64,000 nucleotides of DNA from Pseudemcibacter aquimaris (lineage in GTDB: Bacteria > Pseudomonadota > Alphaproteobacteria > Sphingomonadales > Emcibacteraceae), in assembly GCF_028869115.1 (NCBI RefSeq), contig NZ_CP079800.1, positions 2,448,501-2,512,500 on the forward strand, in the 5' to 3' direction. Positions 8,481-20,300 of this stretch are shown one piece after another. The notes beneath the pieces were generated by a model. That model made no database searches. It saw only the letters and a list, made by a program, of their open reading frames with translations, and had not been told where the DNA came from. A program made the translations under genes and the position numbers. Numbering within the stretch: position 1 is the first letter of the stretch; each line of letters opens with the position of its first letter.

Positions 8481-8500
8481 TTTAGTGCATTTTTAGTGCA
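8481..8500. repeat. Arm-type integrase site repeats, phage A arm
   Basis: Two direct copies of TTTAGTGCA occur at 8481-8489 and 8492-8500, about 75 bases from the tRNA core. The same pair occurs at 63243-63262 at the other end of prophage B, and a related pair at 8768-8788. Direct 9-base repeats flanking the core on both sides are what tyrosine integrases bind with their N-terminal domain. The assignment as arm sites is inference. Confidence 0.65.
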
Positions 8501-8504
8501 CTAA

Positions 8505-8536
8505 GCAAAAAACCGCCCCAAAGGGACGGTTTTCTG
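8505..8536 (-). terminator. Bidirectional terminator carried by the att region (phage A copy)
   Basis: On the minus strand CCGTCCC, loop TTT, GGGGCGG is followed by six Ts. On the plus strand the same stem is followed by TTTT. The element sits just beyond the 3' end of the tRNA fragment, so it would end rRNA/tRNA transcripts when this copy is next to the intact tRNA. It could also stop the prophage A cargo operon on the plus strand. An equivalent is present at 63266-63297. Confidence 0.75.
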
Positions 8537-8570
8537 ACTTTCGTATCTCTTTGATATACAAAGAGAATTT

Positions 8571-8616
8571 TGGTTGCGGGGGCAGGATTTGAACCTGCGG
8601 CCTTCAGGTTATGAGC
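8571..8616 (-). other. Att site: 3' fragment of tRNA-fMet between prophages A and B
   Basis: The 46 bases from CCA (8571-8573 on the minus strand) through the T arm to the anticodon region match the 3' half of the intact tRNA-fMet at 63333-63378. Identity breaks exactly after ATGAGC at 8616, which marks the crossover side. Four T-arm/acceptor positions differ, but base pairing is kept: GCAGG with CCTGC here, GTAGG with CCTAC in the intact gene. The fragment cannot make a tRNA alone. Confidence 0.9.
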
Positions 8617-8767
8617 GGATGCTAAGAAACTGTTTTTATTGTTCTTTACACCCTTTAGAATTGCGAAATAGCACCCTAACCTTTTGATATGTGGCACTTA
8701 GTTTTATGAGTCGGGGCCCAACTGTTTTCGCTCCGCTTCTTACCGATTATCAGGAACATTTGCTCCC

Positions 8768-8788
8768 TTTAGTGCACTTTTAGTGCAC
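8768..8788. repeat. Arm-type integrase site repeats, phage B arm beside the integrase gene
   Basis: TTTAGTGCAC occurs at 8768-8777 and again at 8779-8788. These are the same 9-mers as in the opposite arm, lying about 155 bases from the tRNA core and 134 bases from the integrase start. Their presence on both sides of the core supports an intasome with two arms. Confidence 0.6.
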
Positions 8789-8921
8789 GTTTTTAAGGGC
8801 CATACGCAGCAATTCTCTGGGCTAATTTTGTTTTCGCGCTGCTTGATTATCCCCTTGATATAACTTGATAATAACGTCGTTCCAAGCATCCTTGTACGCA
8901 TAGAAATTCAAATTTGTGTAG

Positions 8922-10331
8922 ATGCTTATGCCAAAACTAACCAAAACATATGTCGAAAGAGCCCAACCAAAAGACAAGCCCTACTTCTTGTTTGATGACA
9001 GCTTGAGCGGTTTCTGCCTGCGTATTACCCCGAACGGCAAGAAAACATATTACGTTCAGTATATGGTGAACAAGAAGATCAAGCGTGTGATTATCGGCAG
9101 ACACGGCATCTTCACCACCGAGCGCGCACGCAATCAGGCAATTGTTTTGCTTGGTGAAATTAAAGCTGGCGCAGATCCCCAGAAAGAAAAGTCTCAACGC
9201 CGTCAAGAGCTATATGTCACTCAGCTTGCTGAACGGTACATGGATGAACATGTTGCTCAACATTGTAAGCCTTCTACCCGTGACGGCTACCGTCGTTACC
9301 TGGACAAGCACATCCTTCCATTCTTTGGCGACATGAAGATCCGTGACGTCCAGCGTTCTGATGTGGCTGAGTTTCACCACTCGCTTCGACACATTCCTTA
9401 TGAGGCCAATCGTTGCCTTGAGGTGATTTCCAAAATGTTCAACCTCGCTGAGATGTGGGGATTACGTGACGACCACACCAACCCAAGACGCCATATCAAG
9501 AAATACCCATCAAAGGCGCGTGAGCGGTACCTGAGCGAGGCAGAGGTAAAACGCCTGAGCACAGTCCTTGAAGAGGTCAAACGCTACCCAGACGAAAACC
9601 TAGCTGCAGCCTACTGTATTCAGTTGCTCCTGCTGACCGGTTGCCGTCTGGGTGAAATCCGTTCTCTCAAGTGGGACTATGTTGATCGCAAGCTGCAAGT
9701 GCTCAAACTGCCGGATTCAAAGACTGGTGCCAAATATGTATATGTCGGTAACACCGTCTTCAATCTTCTGGACGAGATATACGACCATCCAGCGCGTCCT
9801 GCAGACAACCCATATGTTATCTGGGGCCTGAATGATGGCTGTCATCTCGACAACGTCCAAAAGCCATGGCGGCGGTTCCGTAAGATGGCTGGGATAGAAG
9901 ATGTTCGTATTCACGACCTACGCCACAGTTTTGCATCTTTTGCTGTCAGCAAGGGCATGAGCCTTGCGATGATTGGGCGACTTCTAGGACATACCCAAGT
10001 TCAAACCACCGCCCGATATGCACATCTCATGGCAGCGCCTATGACAGAGGCAGCCAGCCAGGTGACAGATGTTCTTGGAGAGCTAATGAACCTGGACACT
10101 GAGGTGAAGGAGCAAAAACCTCGATGCTGCAAGCCAAAGGGCGTTATTGCTGGCACCAACATTAAAGCCCCAACTTTCCTATCTTCCGATCAAGCCGCTA
10201 AATATCTTAATGTCGCCCCTCGACTTATGGAAAACTGGCGGTGGCGCAAGGTAGGCCCTAAATTCGTCAAGGTGGGTAATCGGGTCCGGTATGAGCTGGA
10301 TGATCTGAAGTCATTCATTTCTAATAATTAG
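8922..10331 (+). CDS. int: Tyrosine integrase with fused C-terminal AlpA-like domain
   Basis: This 469-residue recombinase would integrate and excise prophage B at tRNA-fMet. Residues 1-90 are a DUF4102-type arm-binding domain, about 105-190 the core-binding domain, and 200-390 the catalytic domain. The catalytic set is visible: Arg in TGCRLGEI (about 242), HDLRHSF (about 331), LGHTQ (about 356) and Tyr in TTARYAH (about 366). After a linker, residues 420-469 (LSSDQAAKYLNVAPRLMENWR...RVRYELDDLKSFI) form an AlpA/HTH_17 domain like the phage's separate 71-residue AlpA protein. That fusion is uncommon and suggests a built-in directionality factor. The start could also be the ATG at 8928. Confidence 0.93.
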   Translation: MLMPKLTKTYVERAQPKDKPYFLFDDSLSGFCLRITPNGKKTYYVQYMVNKKIKRVIIGRHGIFTTERARNQAIVLLGEIKAGADPQKEKSQRRQELYVTQLAERYMDEHVAQHCKPSTRDGYRRYLDKHILPFFGDMKIRDVQRSDVAEFHHSLRHIPYEANRCLEVISKMFNLAEMWGLRDDHTNPRRHIKKYPSKARERYLSEAEVKRLSTVLEEVKRYPDENLAAAYCIQLLLLTGCRLGEIRSLKWDYVDRKLQVLKLPDSKTGAKYVYVGNTVFNLLDEIYDHPARPADNPYVIWGLNDGCHLDNVQKPWRRFRKMAGIEDVRIHDLRHSFASFAVSKGMSLAMIGRLLGHTQVQTTARYAHLMAAPMTEAASQVTDVLGELMNLDTEVKEQKPRCCKPKGVIAGTNIKAPTFLSSDQAAKYLNVAPRLMENWRWRKVGPKFVKVGNRVRYELDDLKSFISNN

Positions 10332-10353
10332 ACGCAACTTCACACGCAAAAAC

Positions 10354-10379
10354 AACCACCCTCTGCACCATTGGTGGTT
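10354..10379. promoter_or_regulatory. Inverted repeat between integrase and WYL regulator genes
   Basis: AACCACC at 10354-10360 is complementary to GGTGGTT at 10373-10379, with a 12-base loop and no following T-run. It could be a weak terminator for the integrase gene or an operator for the WYL regulator. Confidence 0.4.
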
Positions 10380-10385
10380 ATCATA

Positions 10386-10412
10386 TTGACACACACATAA
10401 ATATCATATACC
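10386..10412 (+). promoter_or_regulatory. Putative promoter of the WYL regulator/RM operon
   Basis: TTGACA at 10386-10391 is a perfect -35 box. TATACC at 10407-10412 lies 15 bases downstream and is the best -10 candidate nearby, so spacing is short. The AT-rich stretch ends about 50 bases before the preferred start of the regulator. Confidence 0.4.
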
Positions 10413-10464
10413 CCTATACACTACTTTATAGCCGCTAATGGCAAGCTATAAATCGGGGAGCAAT

Positions 10465-11370
10465 ATGGCTGCAGGGGATAACACCAAAGCAAAACTGGCA
10501 GAAATCAGCCAAGCACAGAAAGAGCGTCTATTTCATATAGACTTCAAACTCTATTTTCTGGGCTCGATAAACAGGTCTGATTTGGTCGAGCGATTCGGGA
10601 TCAAAGAAGCCGCAGCTTCTCGGGATCTATCCCAATATAAAGAACTATCTCCTGAAAACCTTGAATATGACACCAAGGTTAAAACCTATATTCAGCGTAA
10701 GGGCTTTAAGCCGCTTTTTGAGTATTCCGGCAGCCAAACACTGGCAGCACTTCTTCATGGCTTTGGTGACGACTATGTTAGCCCTGAGCACTCTTTGGTC
10801 CCTGCAGAAGCACCAACAGAATTAAACTTCCCGAACATCGATATTTTGGCTGCGATAACCCGCGCCATTCACAATGAAACACCGCTTGAGGTCACTTACC
10901 TATCTTTATCAAGTGGCAGCTCGAAACGAGAGTTTGTTCCATTCGCATTAGTTGACAATGGTCTTCGCTGGCATGTGCGTGGTTTTGATCGAGCAAGAGA
11001 GCGCTTTTCTGATTTTGTCATTAACAGGATCGCCAGCGCTAAACGTGCAAAGAACACATCAATATTGTCTCACGAGACAAAAGACGCGGACAAACAGTGG
11101 AACCGCATTGTTGAGATGCATATCGTTCCACATCCTGCCCTTAAGCATCCAGAAGCCATCAGCCTTGAATATGGCATGGATGAAGGGTTGTTAAACGTGG
11201 AGGTTCGGGCAGCTGTTGCTGGCTACCTTCTACGCAAGTGGAATGTAGACTGCACCGAAAATCACAAATTAGACGGGCCAGAGTATCATCTATGGCTGAA
11301 AAACACCCCAACCCTTTACGGCGTTGAAAACCTTGCGATTGCACCGGGTTATACAAGGAATGATCCATGA
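10465..11370 (+). CDS. WYL-domain transcriptional regulator (BrxR/CapW type) of the RM operon
   Basis: This protein of about 300 residues has an N-terminal winged helix (LVERFGIKEAAASRDLSQYKE), a WYL domain (about residues 130-200, PLEVTYLSLSSGSSKREFVPF...LRWHVRGFDRARERFSDFVINRI) and a C-terminal WCX-like region. Proteins of this design (BrxR, CapW) repress or tune defence operons and may respond to nucleic-acid ligands. I prefer ATG 10465, with GGGGAG four bases upstream, over ATG 10438, which lacks a ribosome binding site. It lies 70 bases ahead of hsdM on the same strand, so control of the restriction system is the natural inference. Confidence 0.8.
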   Translation: MAAGDNTKAKLAEISQAQKERLFHIDFKLYFLGSINRSDLVERFGIKEAAASRDLSQYKELSPENLEYDTKVKTYIQRKGFKPLFEYSGSQTLAALLHGFGDDYVSPEHSLVPAEAPTELNFPNIDILAAITRAIHNETPLEVTYLSLSSGSSKREFVPFALVDNGLRWHVRGFDRARERFSDFVINRIASAKRAKNTSILSHETKDADKQWNRIVEMHIVPHPALKHPEAISLEYGMDEGLLNVEVRAAVAGYLLRKWNVDCTENHKLDGPEYHLWLKNTPTLYGVENLAIAPGYTRNDP

Positions 11371-11440
11371 AAACGTCAATATTTTATGAAACACAATTAA
11401 TGGCATATCGATTTAAAACGAATAATAAGAGGAATTCCGT

Positions 11441-12984
<1,544 letters not shown>

Positions 12985-12988
<4 letters not shown>

Positions 12989-14133
12989 GCGATCTAAACT
13001 ATCTGGAAAAGCTGCTTGATGGTGCTGAGGTTGGGTGGTTGCCTTTAGGTGATGTGACCCAATATGAGCAACCTACTAGGTATCTTGTGAAAACAAAGAA
13101 TTATGATGATGCGTTTAAAACACCCGTTTTAACAGCAGGGAAAACTTTTATTCTCGGATATACAGATGAAACTGACGGCATAAATAAAGCCTCCAAAAAT
13201 CCTGTGATAATTTTTGACGACTTTACTACAGCAAACAAATGGGTTGATTTTGACTTCAAAGCAAAATCATCCGCCATGAAAATGATTTCATCAAGTGATG
13301 ACAACAAATTCATTCTAAAATATGTTTATTATTGGATGAACACTTTACCAAGTGACCTTGTTGACGGCGATCATAAACGACAATGGATCAGTAACTTTTG
13401 CAATAAAAAAATCCCCATCCCCTGCCCAGATGATCCAGAAAAGTCGTTGGCAATACAGGCGGAGATTGTGCGCATCCTCGACGCTTTCACCGAGCTTACA
13501 GCCGAGCTTACAGCCGAGCTTACAGCCGAGCTTACAGCCCGCAAAAAACAATACAACTACTACCGCGATCAACTGCTAACTTTTGATGAGGGTGAAGACA
13601 TTATAAAAATGTCAATGGGGGAAGTTTACGGTTTTCAATACGGTAAAGGTAACACCATTCCATCTAAAGGTGGTCAATACCCCGTTTACGGCAGCAATGG
13701 CGTTGTCGGCAGCCATGATCAATATAATAGCGAAGACTCTCCAGTCATTGGTCATATTGGCGCATATGCTGGTATTGTTAATTGGGGAGAGGGTAAGCAT
13801 TTTGTAACTTACAATGGGGTTATCTGCAGACATAAATCAGAAAAAGTGCTGCCAAAATATGCTTACTATCTTTTATTGCTTCAAGACTATGGTTCGAAAT
13901 CCAACAGTGCATCACAGCCTTTTGTTTCATATCATATTCTAGAAGCCCCTGAAGTTTTAGTTCCATCATTAGAAGAACAAGCCCGCATTGTGGCCATTCT
14001 AGATAAGTTTGATGCACTAACCAATTCCATTAGCGAAGGCCTGCCACGTGAAATCGAGCTGCGCCAGAAGCAATATGAATATTACCGTGACTTGTTGCTG
14101 AGCTTCCCAAAGTCTGAGGAGGTAGCGGCATGA
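12985..14133 (+). CDS. hsdS: Type I RM specificity subunit HsdS with four TAEL-type repeats
   Basis: This 382-residue subunit sets the DNA target of the system. Two target recognition domains (about residues 15-155 and 200-335) are joined by a conserved helix that contains four Glu-Leu-Thr-Ala units encoded by perfect 12-bp repeats (13492-13539). The second conserved region near the C-terminus ([14 protein letters not shown]...[15 protein letters not shown]) mirrors the first ([13 protein letters not shown]...[15 protein letters not shown]). In EcoR124I/II, having two or three such repeats changes the spacer of the recognised site by one base. It overlaps hsdM and hsdR by four bases on each side. 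Confidence 0.95.
13492..13539 (+). repeat. Four perfect 12-bp repeats in hsdS (TAEL repeats)
   Basis: The unit gagcttacagcc occurs four times without a mismatch at 13492-13503, 13504-13515, 13516-13527 and 13528-13539. Because the unit is 12 bases, gain or loss keeps the frame and lengthens or shortens the inter-domain helix by four residues. Unequal recombination or slippage would therefore switch the restriction specificity without killing the gene. Confidence 0.97.
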
Positions 14134-17100
14134 CTGAGGTGACTAAGCCCATTGCTGAAGGCAATAATTTCATCGTTCTTGATAAATATACCAAGGAATG
14201 GGAAGCGACTGAGAGCTATCAAAGCGAAAATGATCTAGAGCGAGAGCTTGTTCAGGACCTTGTCAATCAAGGCTATGAGTTTTTACCCGCGCTCACCACA
14301 CCTGAAGCCATGCTCGCCAATGTTCGGCTGCAACTTCAAACGCTAAATGGTATTGAATTTGCTGACGGTGAATGGGCGCGCTTTGTCGAAACCTACCTCG
14401 ACAAACCCAGCGATGGCATTGTGGATAAAACCCGTAAAATTCATGACGACTATATTCATGATTTTGTTTTTGATGATGGGCGTATCCAGAACATCTATTT
14501 GGTGGATAAGAAGAATATTGCACGCAACAAAGTGCAGGTGATCAAACAGTTTGAGCAAACAGGAAGTCACGCCAACCGTTATGATGTCACGATCCTTGTG
14601 AACGGTTTGCCACTGGTGCAGATTGAGCTAAAAAAACGCGGCGTGGCAATCCGCGAAGCCTTTAATCAGATACACCGTTACAGCAAAGAAAGCTTTAACA
14701 GCGATAATTCGCTTTATAAGTACTTGCAGCTATTCGTGATCTCTAACGGCACGGACAGTCGCTATTTCGCCAACACAGTTCAGCGTAATAAAAACAGTTT
14801 TGATTTCACCATGAACTGGGCCAAGTCTGATAACAGTCTGATTAAAGACCTGAAGGATTTTACAGCCACCTTCTTCCAGAAAAATGTACTATTGAATGTG
14901 TTGCTTCATTATTCCGTTTATGACGTTAGCGATACCCTGTTGGTCATGCGCCCCTATCAGATCGCTGCCACTGAACGCATCATGTGGAAAATCAAGAGTT
15001 CTTTTGAAAGCAAAAGCTGGAGCAAGCCAGAAAGTGGCGGTTATATCTGGCACACCACTGGATCAGGGAAAACGCTCACCAGCTTTAAGGCGGCACGACT
15101 GGCCACAGAATTAGACTTTATCGACAAGGTTTTCTTTGTTGTGGACCGTAAAGACCTCGATTTTCAGACAATGAAGGAATATCAGCGATTTTCACCTGAT
15201 AGCGTGAATGGGTCTGACAGTACTGCAGGCTTAAAGCGCAACATTGAAAAGCAAGACAACAAAATTATCGTCACCACCATCCAAAAGCTTAATAACCTGA
15301 TGAAAAGCGAAGGTGACTTAGCCATCTACAACAAACAGGTCGTGTTTATCTTTGATGAATGCCACAGAAGCCAGTTTGGTGAAGCACAAAAGAACCTTCA
15401 AAAGAACTTCAAGCGCTATTACCAGTTTGGCTTCACAGGTACACCTATCTTCCCGCAAAATGCACTGGGCTCAGAGACAACAGCAAGCGTCTTTGGGCGT
15501 GAGCTGCATTCCTATGTGATAACGGATGCCATTCGCGATGAGAAGGTGTTGAAGTTCAAGGTCGACTATAATGATGTGCGCCCACAATTTAAGGCTATTG
15601 AAACTGAGCAAGACCTTCAAAAACTAAGTGCGGCTGAGAACAAATTAGCCTTATTGCATCCAGAACGCATCAACGAAATATCACAGTATATTCTGACTAA
15701 CTTCAGGCAGAAAACGCACAGATTGCATGGTGGCAATAACGGCTTTAATGCCATGTTTGCTGTCAGCAGTGTAGACGCTGCAAAGTCATACTATGAGACC
15801 CTTAATAATTTGCAGGCTGAGAGTGAAAAGCCTTTAAAAATTGCTACGATCTTTTCTTTTGCAGCGAATGAGGAACAAGATTCTGTCGGTGCAATCCCGG
15901 ATGAAAGCTTTGATGTCTCAGCGATGAACAGTAGTGCAAAGGAGTTCTTGAGCGCTGCGATCAAAGATTATAACGGATTTTTTAAGACCAACTTCAGCGT
16001 CGACAGTAACGGGTTCCAGAACTACTACCGCGATTTGGCTAAACGGGTTAAGACAAAAGAAATTGATTTACTCATTGTGGTCGGTATGTTCCTGACTGGT
16101 TTTGACGCCCCAACTATGAACACTTTGTTTGTAGATAAAAACCTTCGCTATCACGGGTTAATGCAGGCATTCTCGCGCACTAACCGCATTTATGATGCCA
16201 CCAAGACCTTTGGCAACATTGTGACATTCCGCGATCTTGAGACAGCAACCATTGATGCCATTACCCTATTTGGTGACAGAAACACAAAAAACGTGGTGCT
16301 GGAAAAAAGCTATAAAGAATATATGGACGGCTTCACGGACAATGCTACAGGTGAAGCTCGGAGAGGTTTTATTGAAGTTGTAAAGGAGCTGGAAGAAAGG
16401 TTCCCGAACCCTGAAGAAATAGTAAAAGAGGCAGACAAAAAAGCCTTTGCTAAACTTTTCGGGGAATATCTACGCGTTGAAAATGTACTGCAAAACTATG
16501 ATGAATTTGCCAGTCTCAAGGCTCTTCAGGATGTGGATGCCACAGACGCGGACGCCCTTAAAGCATTTCAAGAAGAGCACCATCTAAGTGATGATGAGTT
16601 ATCAGCACTTCAGGCTATTAAATTACCTGCCGATCGCAAGGTACAAGATTATCGGTCCTCTTATAACGATATTCGTGATTGGCTTCGCCGGGAGAAAGCT
16701 GCTGACGAGAAGGATCAAGCCACTATTGATTGGGATGATGTTGTCTTTGAGGTTGACCTACTTAAATCTCAGGAAATTAATCTGGATTATATCCTTGAAC
16801 TAATTTTTGAAAAAAACAAGAAAACCAAAAACAAATCAGAATTGGTCGATGAGGTGCGTCGGGTTATTCGTGCCAGCCTTGGCAACAGGGCTAAAGAAAG
16901 CCTTCTTGTCGACTTTATCAATCAAACCGACCTTGATGGAATTGGTGATAAAGCCACCGTCATTGACGCCTTTTTCACATTTGCTCAAGCTGAGCAAAAG
17001 CGTGAAGCCGAAGCACTCATCAATGATGAGAATTTAAATAGTGACGCTGCCAAGCGATATTTAACCACTTCGATCAAAAGAGAATACGCCAGTGAAAATG

Positions 17101-17231
17101 GGACAGAGTTGAATGCACTTTTGCCGAAAATGAGTCCTTTAAATCCTCAATATTTGACCAAGAAGCAGAATGTTTTTCAGAAAATTGCTGCCTTTGTTGA
17201 AAAGTTTAAAGGGGTTGGCGGTGAAATATAG
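14130..17231 (+). CDS. hsdR: Type I restriction endonuclease subunit HsdR
   Basis: This 1033-residue motor/nuclease subunit completes the type I system. The N-terminal PD-(D/E)xK nuclease is seen in [21 protein letters not shown] (about residues 150-172). The SF2 translocase follows with TTGSGKT (about 309-316), the DEAH-like DECH box (about 408), GFTGTPIF and FSRTNRI (about 687). The C-terminal helical region binds the methylase core. Length is normal for the family. The start overlaps the hsdS stop by four bases. No inactivating change is visible. Confidence 0.95.
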   Translation: MTEVTKPIAEGNNFIVLDKYTKEWEATESYQSENDLERELVQDLVNQGYEFLPALTTPEAMLANVRLQLQTLNGIEFADGEWARFVETYLDKPSDGIVDKTRKIHDDYIHDFVFDDGRIQNIYLVDKKNIARNKVQVIKQFEQTGSHANRYDVTILVNGLPLVQIELKKRGVAIREAFNQIHRYSKESFNSDNSLYKYLQLFVISNGTDSRYFANTVQRNKNSFDFTMNWAKSDNSLIKDLKDFTATFFQKNVLLNVLLHYSVYDVSDTLLVMRPYQIAATERIMWKIKSSFESKSWSKPESGGYIWHTTGSGKTLTSFKAARLATELDFIDKVFFVVDRKDLDFQTMKEYQRFSPDSVNGSDSTAGLKRNIEKQDNKIIVTTIQKLNNLMKSEGDLAIYNKQVVFIFDECHRSQFGEAQKNLQKNFKRYYQFGFTGTPIFPQNALGSETTASVFGRELHSYVITDAIRDEKVLKFKVDYNDVRPQFKAIETEQDLQKLSAAENKLALLHPERINEISQYILTNFRQKTHRLHGGNNGFNAMFAVSSVDAAKSYYETLNNLQAESEKPLKIATIFSFAANEEQDSVGAIPDESFDVSAMNSSAKEFLSAAIKDYNGFFKTNFSVDSNGFQNYYRDLAKRVKTKEIDLLIVVGMFLTGFDAPTMNTLFVDKNLRYHGLMQAFSRTNRIYDATKTFGNIVTFRDLETATIDAITLFGDRNTKNVVLEKSYKEYMDGFTDNATGEARRGFIEVVKELEERFPNPEEIVKEADKKAFAKLFGEYLRVENVLQNYDEFASLKALQDVDATDADALKAFQEEHHLSDDELSALQAIKLPADRKVQDYRSSYNDIRDWLRREKAADEKDQATIDWDDVVFEVDLLKSQEINLDYILELIFEKNKKTKNKSELVDEVRRVIRASLGNRAKESLLVDFINQTDLDGIGDKATVIDAFFTFAQAEQKREAEALINDENLNSDAAKRYLTTSIKREYASENGTELNALLPKMSPLNPQYLTKKQNVFQKIAAFVEKFKGVGGEI

Positions 17232-17332
17232 AAAGTTTTTCCACGATACATGTAGGAAAACCATTGTAAAGAGAAGGCCTGTACACCACGAGGTTAAGGC
17301 AAGCAATAATTCAGTATACGGGGGGTCGCAAA

Positions 17333-20300
17333 ATGCCTGATGGTGATCAAAAGAAGAATGATGAATTTCTATCATTGATTCGTTCAAAGATTGAAAATTT
17401 ACGACCTAAGCTGCTTGATTTAAGTCGCAGAAACCCTCTCTTATCCACCCGTTTCTCCACGCGATCTAATGCTATTGTTCGCGTTGTAGATGAGCTTCCT
17501 GGTAACGTTTTTGATGATATTTCGTCTGGGAAAAGCATGCGTCTCTCTCCTTTACCTGCCTTGGAGGATGACCCTAAAGATGAACAAACTAGGGAATTTC
17601 AAAACGCTCTTTCCGATGCGCGTTTAACAGATGAAGTCTATATTACTTTCTTAGAAAACATCGATCAAAATAGTGACACATATATTGAGGATAGTTTTCG
17701 CGCAGAGAGAGATTTAAAAGATAGAGTTAGAGAAACTCTAAATATGCCAGTTAGACAAACTTCATCTGACCTCTCTCTATCGCAACATGCCATTAACAAT
17801 GGAATTTCACCATCATATGAATTGCCTGATCCTAGTGTTCTACATGAAGATGGGCGACATACTGATGCCGACATTCAAACACTACTATTACCCGACATTC
17901 TAGAGCGTCGAATGAACGCGCTCATGACCAAATGCAGGACCTGGGTGCAGGAGACTGGCATTAATGTATTACATATTGCATTTGGCTTTTTAGAATGGAC
18001 TGAAGCAAAAGTTAGTAAAACATCGTATTCACCATTAGTTCTCCTTCCTGTAGAGCTCAAACGTAACAAAACGAAAGACGGGCTTGAGTTTTGGATAAAC
18101 GGCATAGGGGATGAAGCTGAAATAAACACCGTTCTAGCTGAAAAATTACGAATTGATTTTGGCATCGAGTTACCTGAGTTGAATGGCAATACTATTGAAA
18201 GCTATCTGAAAGAAATAGCAGAACTTTCACCCAAAAACTTAGGATGGAGAGTAAGACGACAAATTGCAGTCGGTGTTTTTCCCTCAGCTCGCATGGCAAT
18301 GTACCATGACCTAGATACAAATTCTGGCCGTTATGACAATCATGAGGTTATTGCTGAATTATTTGGAGGCACACCAGTACAAGCTGGAGAATCACCTTTT
18401 GGGGAAGAATATGAGGTAGATGCTCCTCATATTGAAAAGAAAGTTCCTTATTTAGTAAGAGACGCTGATTCCTCACAATTTAGTGCAATCGTTGATGTAG
18501 CGGATGGCAAAAATCTAGCTGTCGAAGGTCCACCAGGTTCGGGCAAATCCCAAACTATTGTTAATACGATTGCAGCCGCTTTGGCAGACGGCAAAAAAGT
18601 CCTTTTCGTTGCCGAAAAAATGGCTGCTCTTGACGTAGTGAAATCACGGTTAGAGGCCGTAGGCTTAGGAGAATTTTTACTTTCTCTTCAGGCAAGTCGA
18701 TCCACTAAAGAGCAAGTGATTAACTCATTGCGCGACCGAGTGGAAATGGAATCAGGAGAAGCCCCATATAACTACGAGTCTAAAGTTGCCGAATTTCGAA
18801 AACTTCGTTCAGAAATTTCTTCTTATATTGATGTGATTGCTACCGAACATGGAAACACAGGCCTAACTGTGTATGACATACTTGGGAAATCAATAGCTAC
18901 CAATGAAACTCTTCGATCCCTTCCCAAACAACTTCAATCAATAACATTCAAAAATACAGAACAATTTACGCATGAAAAAATCGAGGAAATCGAAGAAATA
19001 TGCACCCATATTGAAGAAGCATGGGCGACGGCATCAGGAGCAGACATTTATTGGAAAAAGTCAACTATTGTCAACATCGACCCTTTTATAACAGAAGAAA
19101 TTCTTGAACGCTCAAAAACTACTGCAGAACTTTTTCAGAGCTTGCTCCTTATTCGTCAAGAATTGCCAAGTTATCGGGTGGATGAAGATTTACCTGTATG
19201 CCAAGCAGAAGATATCATTTCCATTTTTACTAACCACCTATCCACTATTGAGGAAATGAACTTACCACTTTTAAAGCGCATATTAAACAATCAAGCTCTT
19301 TCGTTAGTCAAAAACTACATAGAACAATGTAACATAATTCAATCCGAAATTAACTCTCTAGAATCTAACCTTGAAAAACCTCTAAAGTCATCGCGCATTG
19401 AGGAACTAAAGACACTGACCAAGCTAGTAGATAAAATTTCAACTCCTGGCGTTTCTTATGAACAAATCAAAAAAACTCGTGAAGAAAATGAAAACCAAAA
19501 AATCAATTACAAGGCAATTATCGAGTTTGTAGGGCCTATGGTAAAATTGCTCCCAGAGAGTAAAAGCTGGAGCCTAAATTCAATATTAGATGCCTGCGAT
19601 CACATTCATTCAACATCACGAGAAACACTGTCACTTAGAAACAACACATTTTCTGACCCTTCTGCCTTTACTATTTTCCAGAAGGGGCTTGAAAGAGCAA
19701 ATCAGTTACGTGAAAAAAAGGTAGAATTAGAACAAAATATTTCGACAAATGCTCTACCAAGCTATTCGGACATATCCGACCACGCTGCGATAATTGAATC
19801 TAGCGGCATATTTTCCTTTTTATCTTCCGACTTCAGAAGATCAAAGCGTTTTTACGTCTCGCATTCCAAGGACAAAGATTTTGATAAAGTAAGAGCTTCT
19901 ACAAAGTTAAAAGAGTTATCTGAATGGTTGGCTGAAAAAGAAAAATTTGAAAAGGACCATCAGCTAATAGGGCTTATGGGAGTCAAATATGCTGGTTTAG
20001 ATACCGACTTCCAAGCCATAGAGAAAATTTTCAACTATTATAAGCATGTAGATGAAAGTTTCTCCGGCGGAGACAATATTAGCTTAAGAAAGTTCCTTAA
20101 GGATGGAGATCTTGATATATTACTATCTTTTCCAAAGGTGGAGCTTGATGCTGATATTAGAAAAAACCTCAATTCCACATATAGTGAAGCTGAGAAAGAG
20201 TTAAAATTAATTGACAACAAACTAGTAGATTTCGATGCGATAGCTAGTGAAATAGAAGAGTTGTCAAATTTTATTAAATACAAAAAGATTGCTAACACCA

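Larger units (their letters stand above)
1..8616. mobile_element. Prophage A, right end only
   Basis: This is the right-hand end of a temperate phage whose remainder lies before the window. It holds the early/immunity region (1-2209) and then cargo genes up to a tRNA-fMet 3' fragment at 8571-8616. The early region matches the corresponding part of prophage B gene for gene. About 190 bp upstream of and including the tRNA fragment (8423-8616) also match the segment at 63184-63378. Its integrase and structural genes are not visible. That it is a separate phage, not part of B, is inferred from the duplicated repressor and duplicated att site. Confidence 0.85.
8388..8921. other. Junction of prophages A and B: attachment region without protein genes
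   Basis: These 534 bases hold the junction between the prophages. From left to right: the phage A arm (from about 8423, alignable with 63184 onward), two arm-type motifs, a bidirectional terminator, the tRNA-fMet 3' fragment, and then the phage B arm with two more arm-type motifs before the integrase gene. A 71-residue minus-strand reading frame crosses it but is a shadow of the tRNA fragment. Confidence 0.8.

Noticed and set aside
8482..8697. 71-residue minus-strand reading frame over the att region
   Set aside because: It translates the tRNA-fMet 3' fragment and terminator (the AGSNPAPATK-type peptide typical of tRNA antisense or read-through frames) and has no start signal.
13345..13579. 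Alternative reading frames with [11 protein letters not shown] or [12 protein letters not shown] repeats
   Set aside because: They are other-frame translations of the hsdS 12-bp repeats, not repeat proteins.
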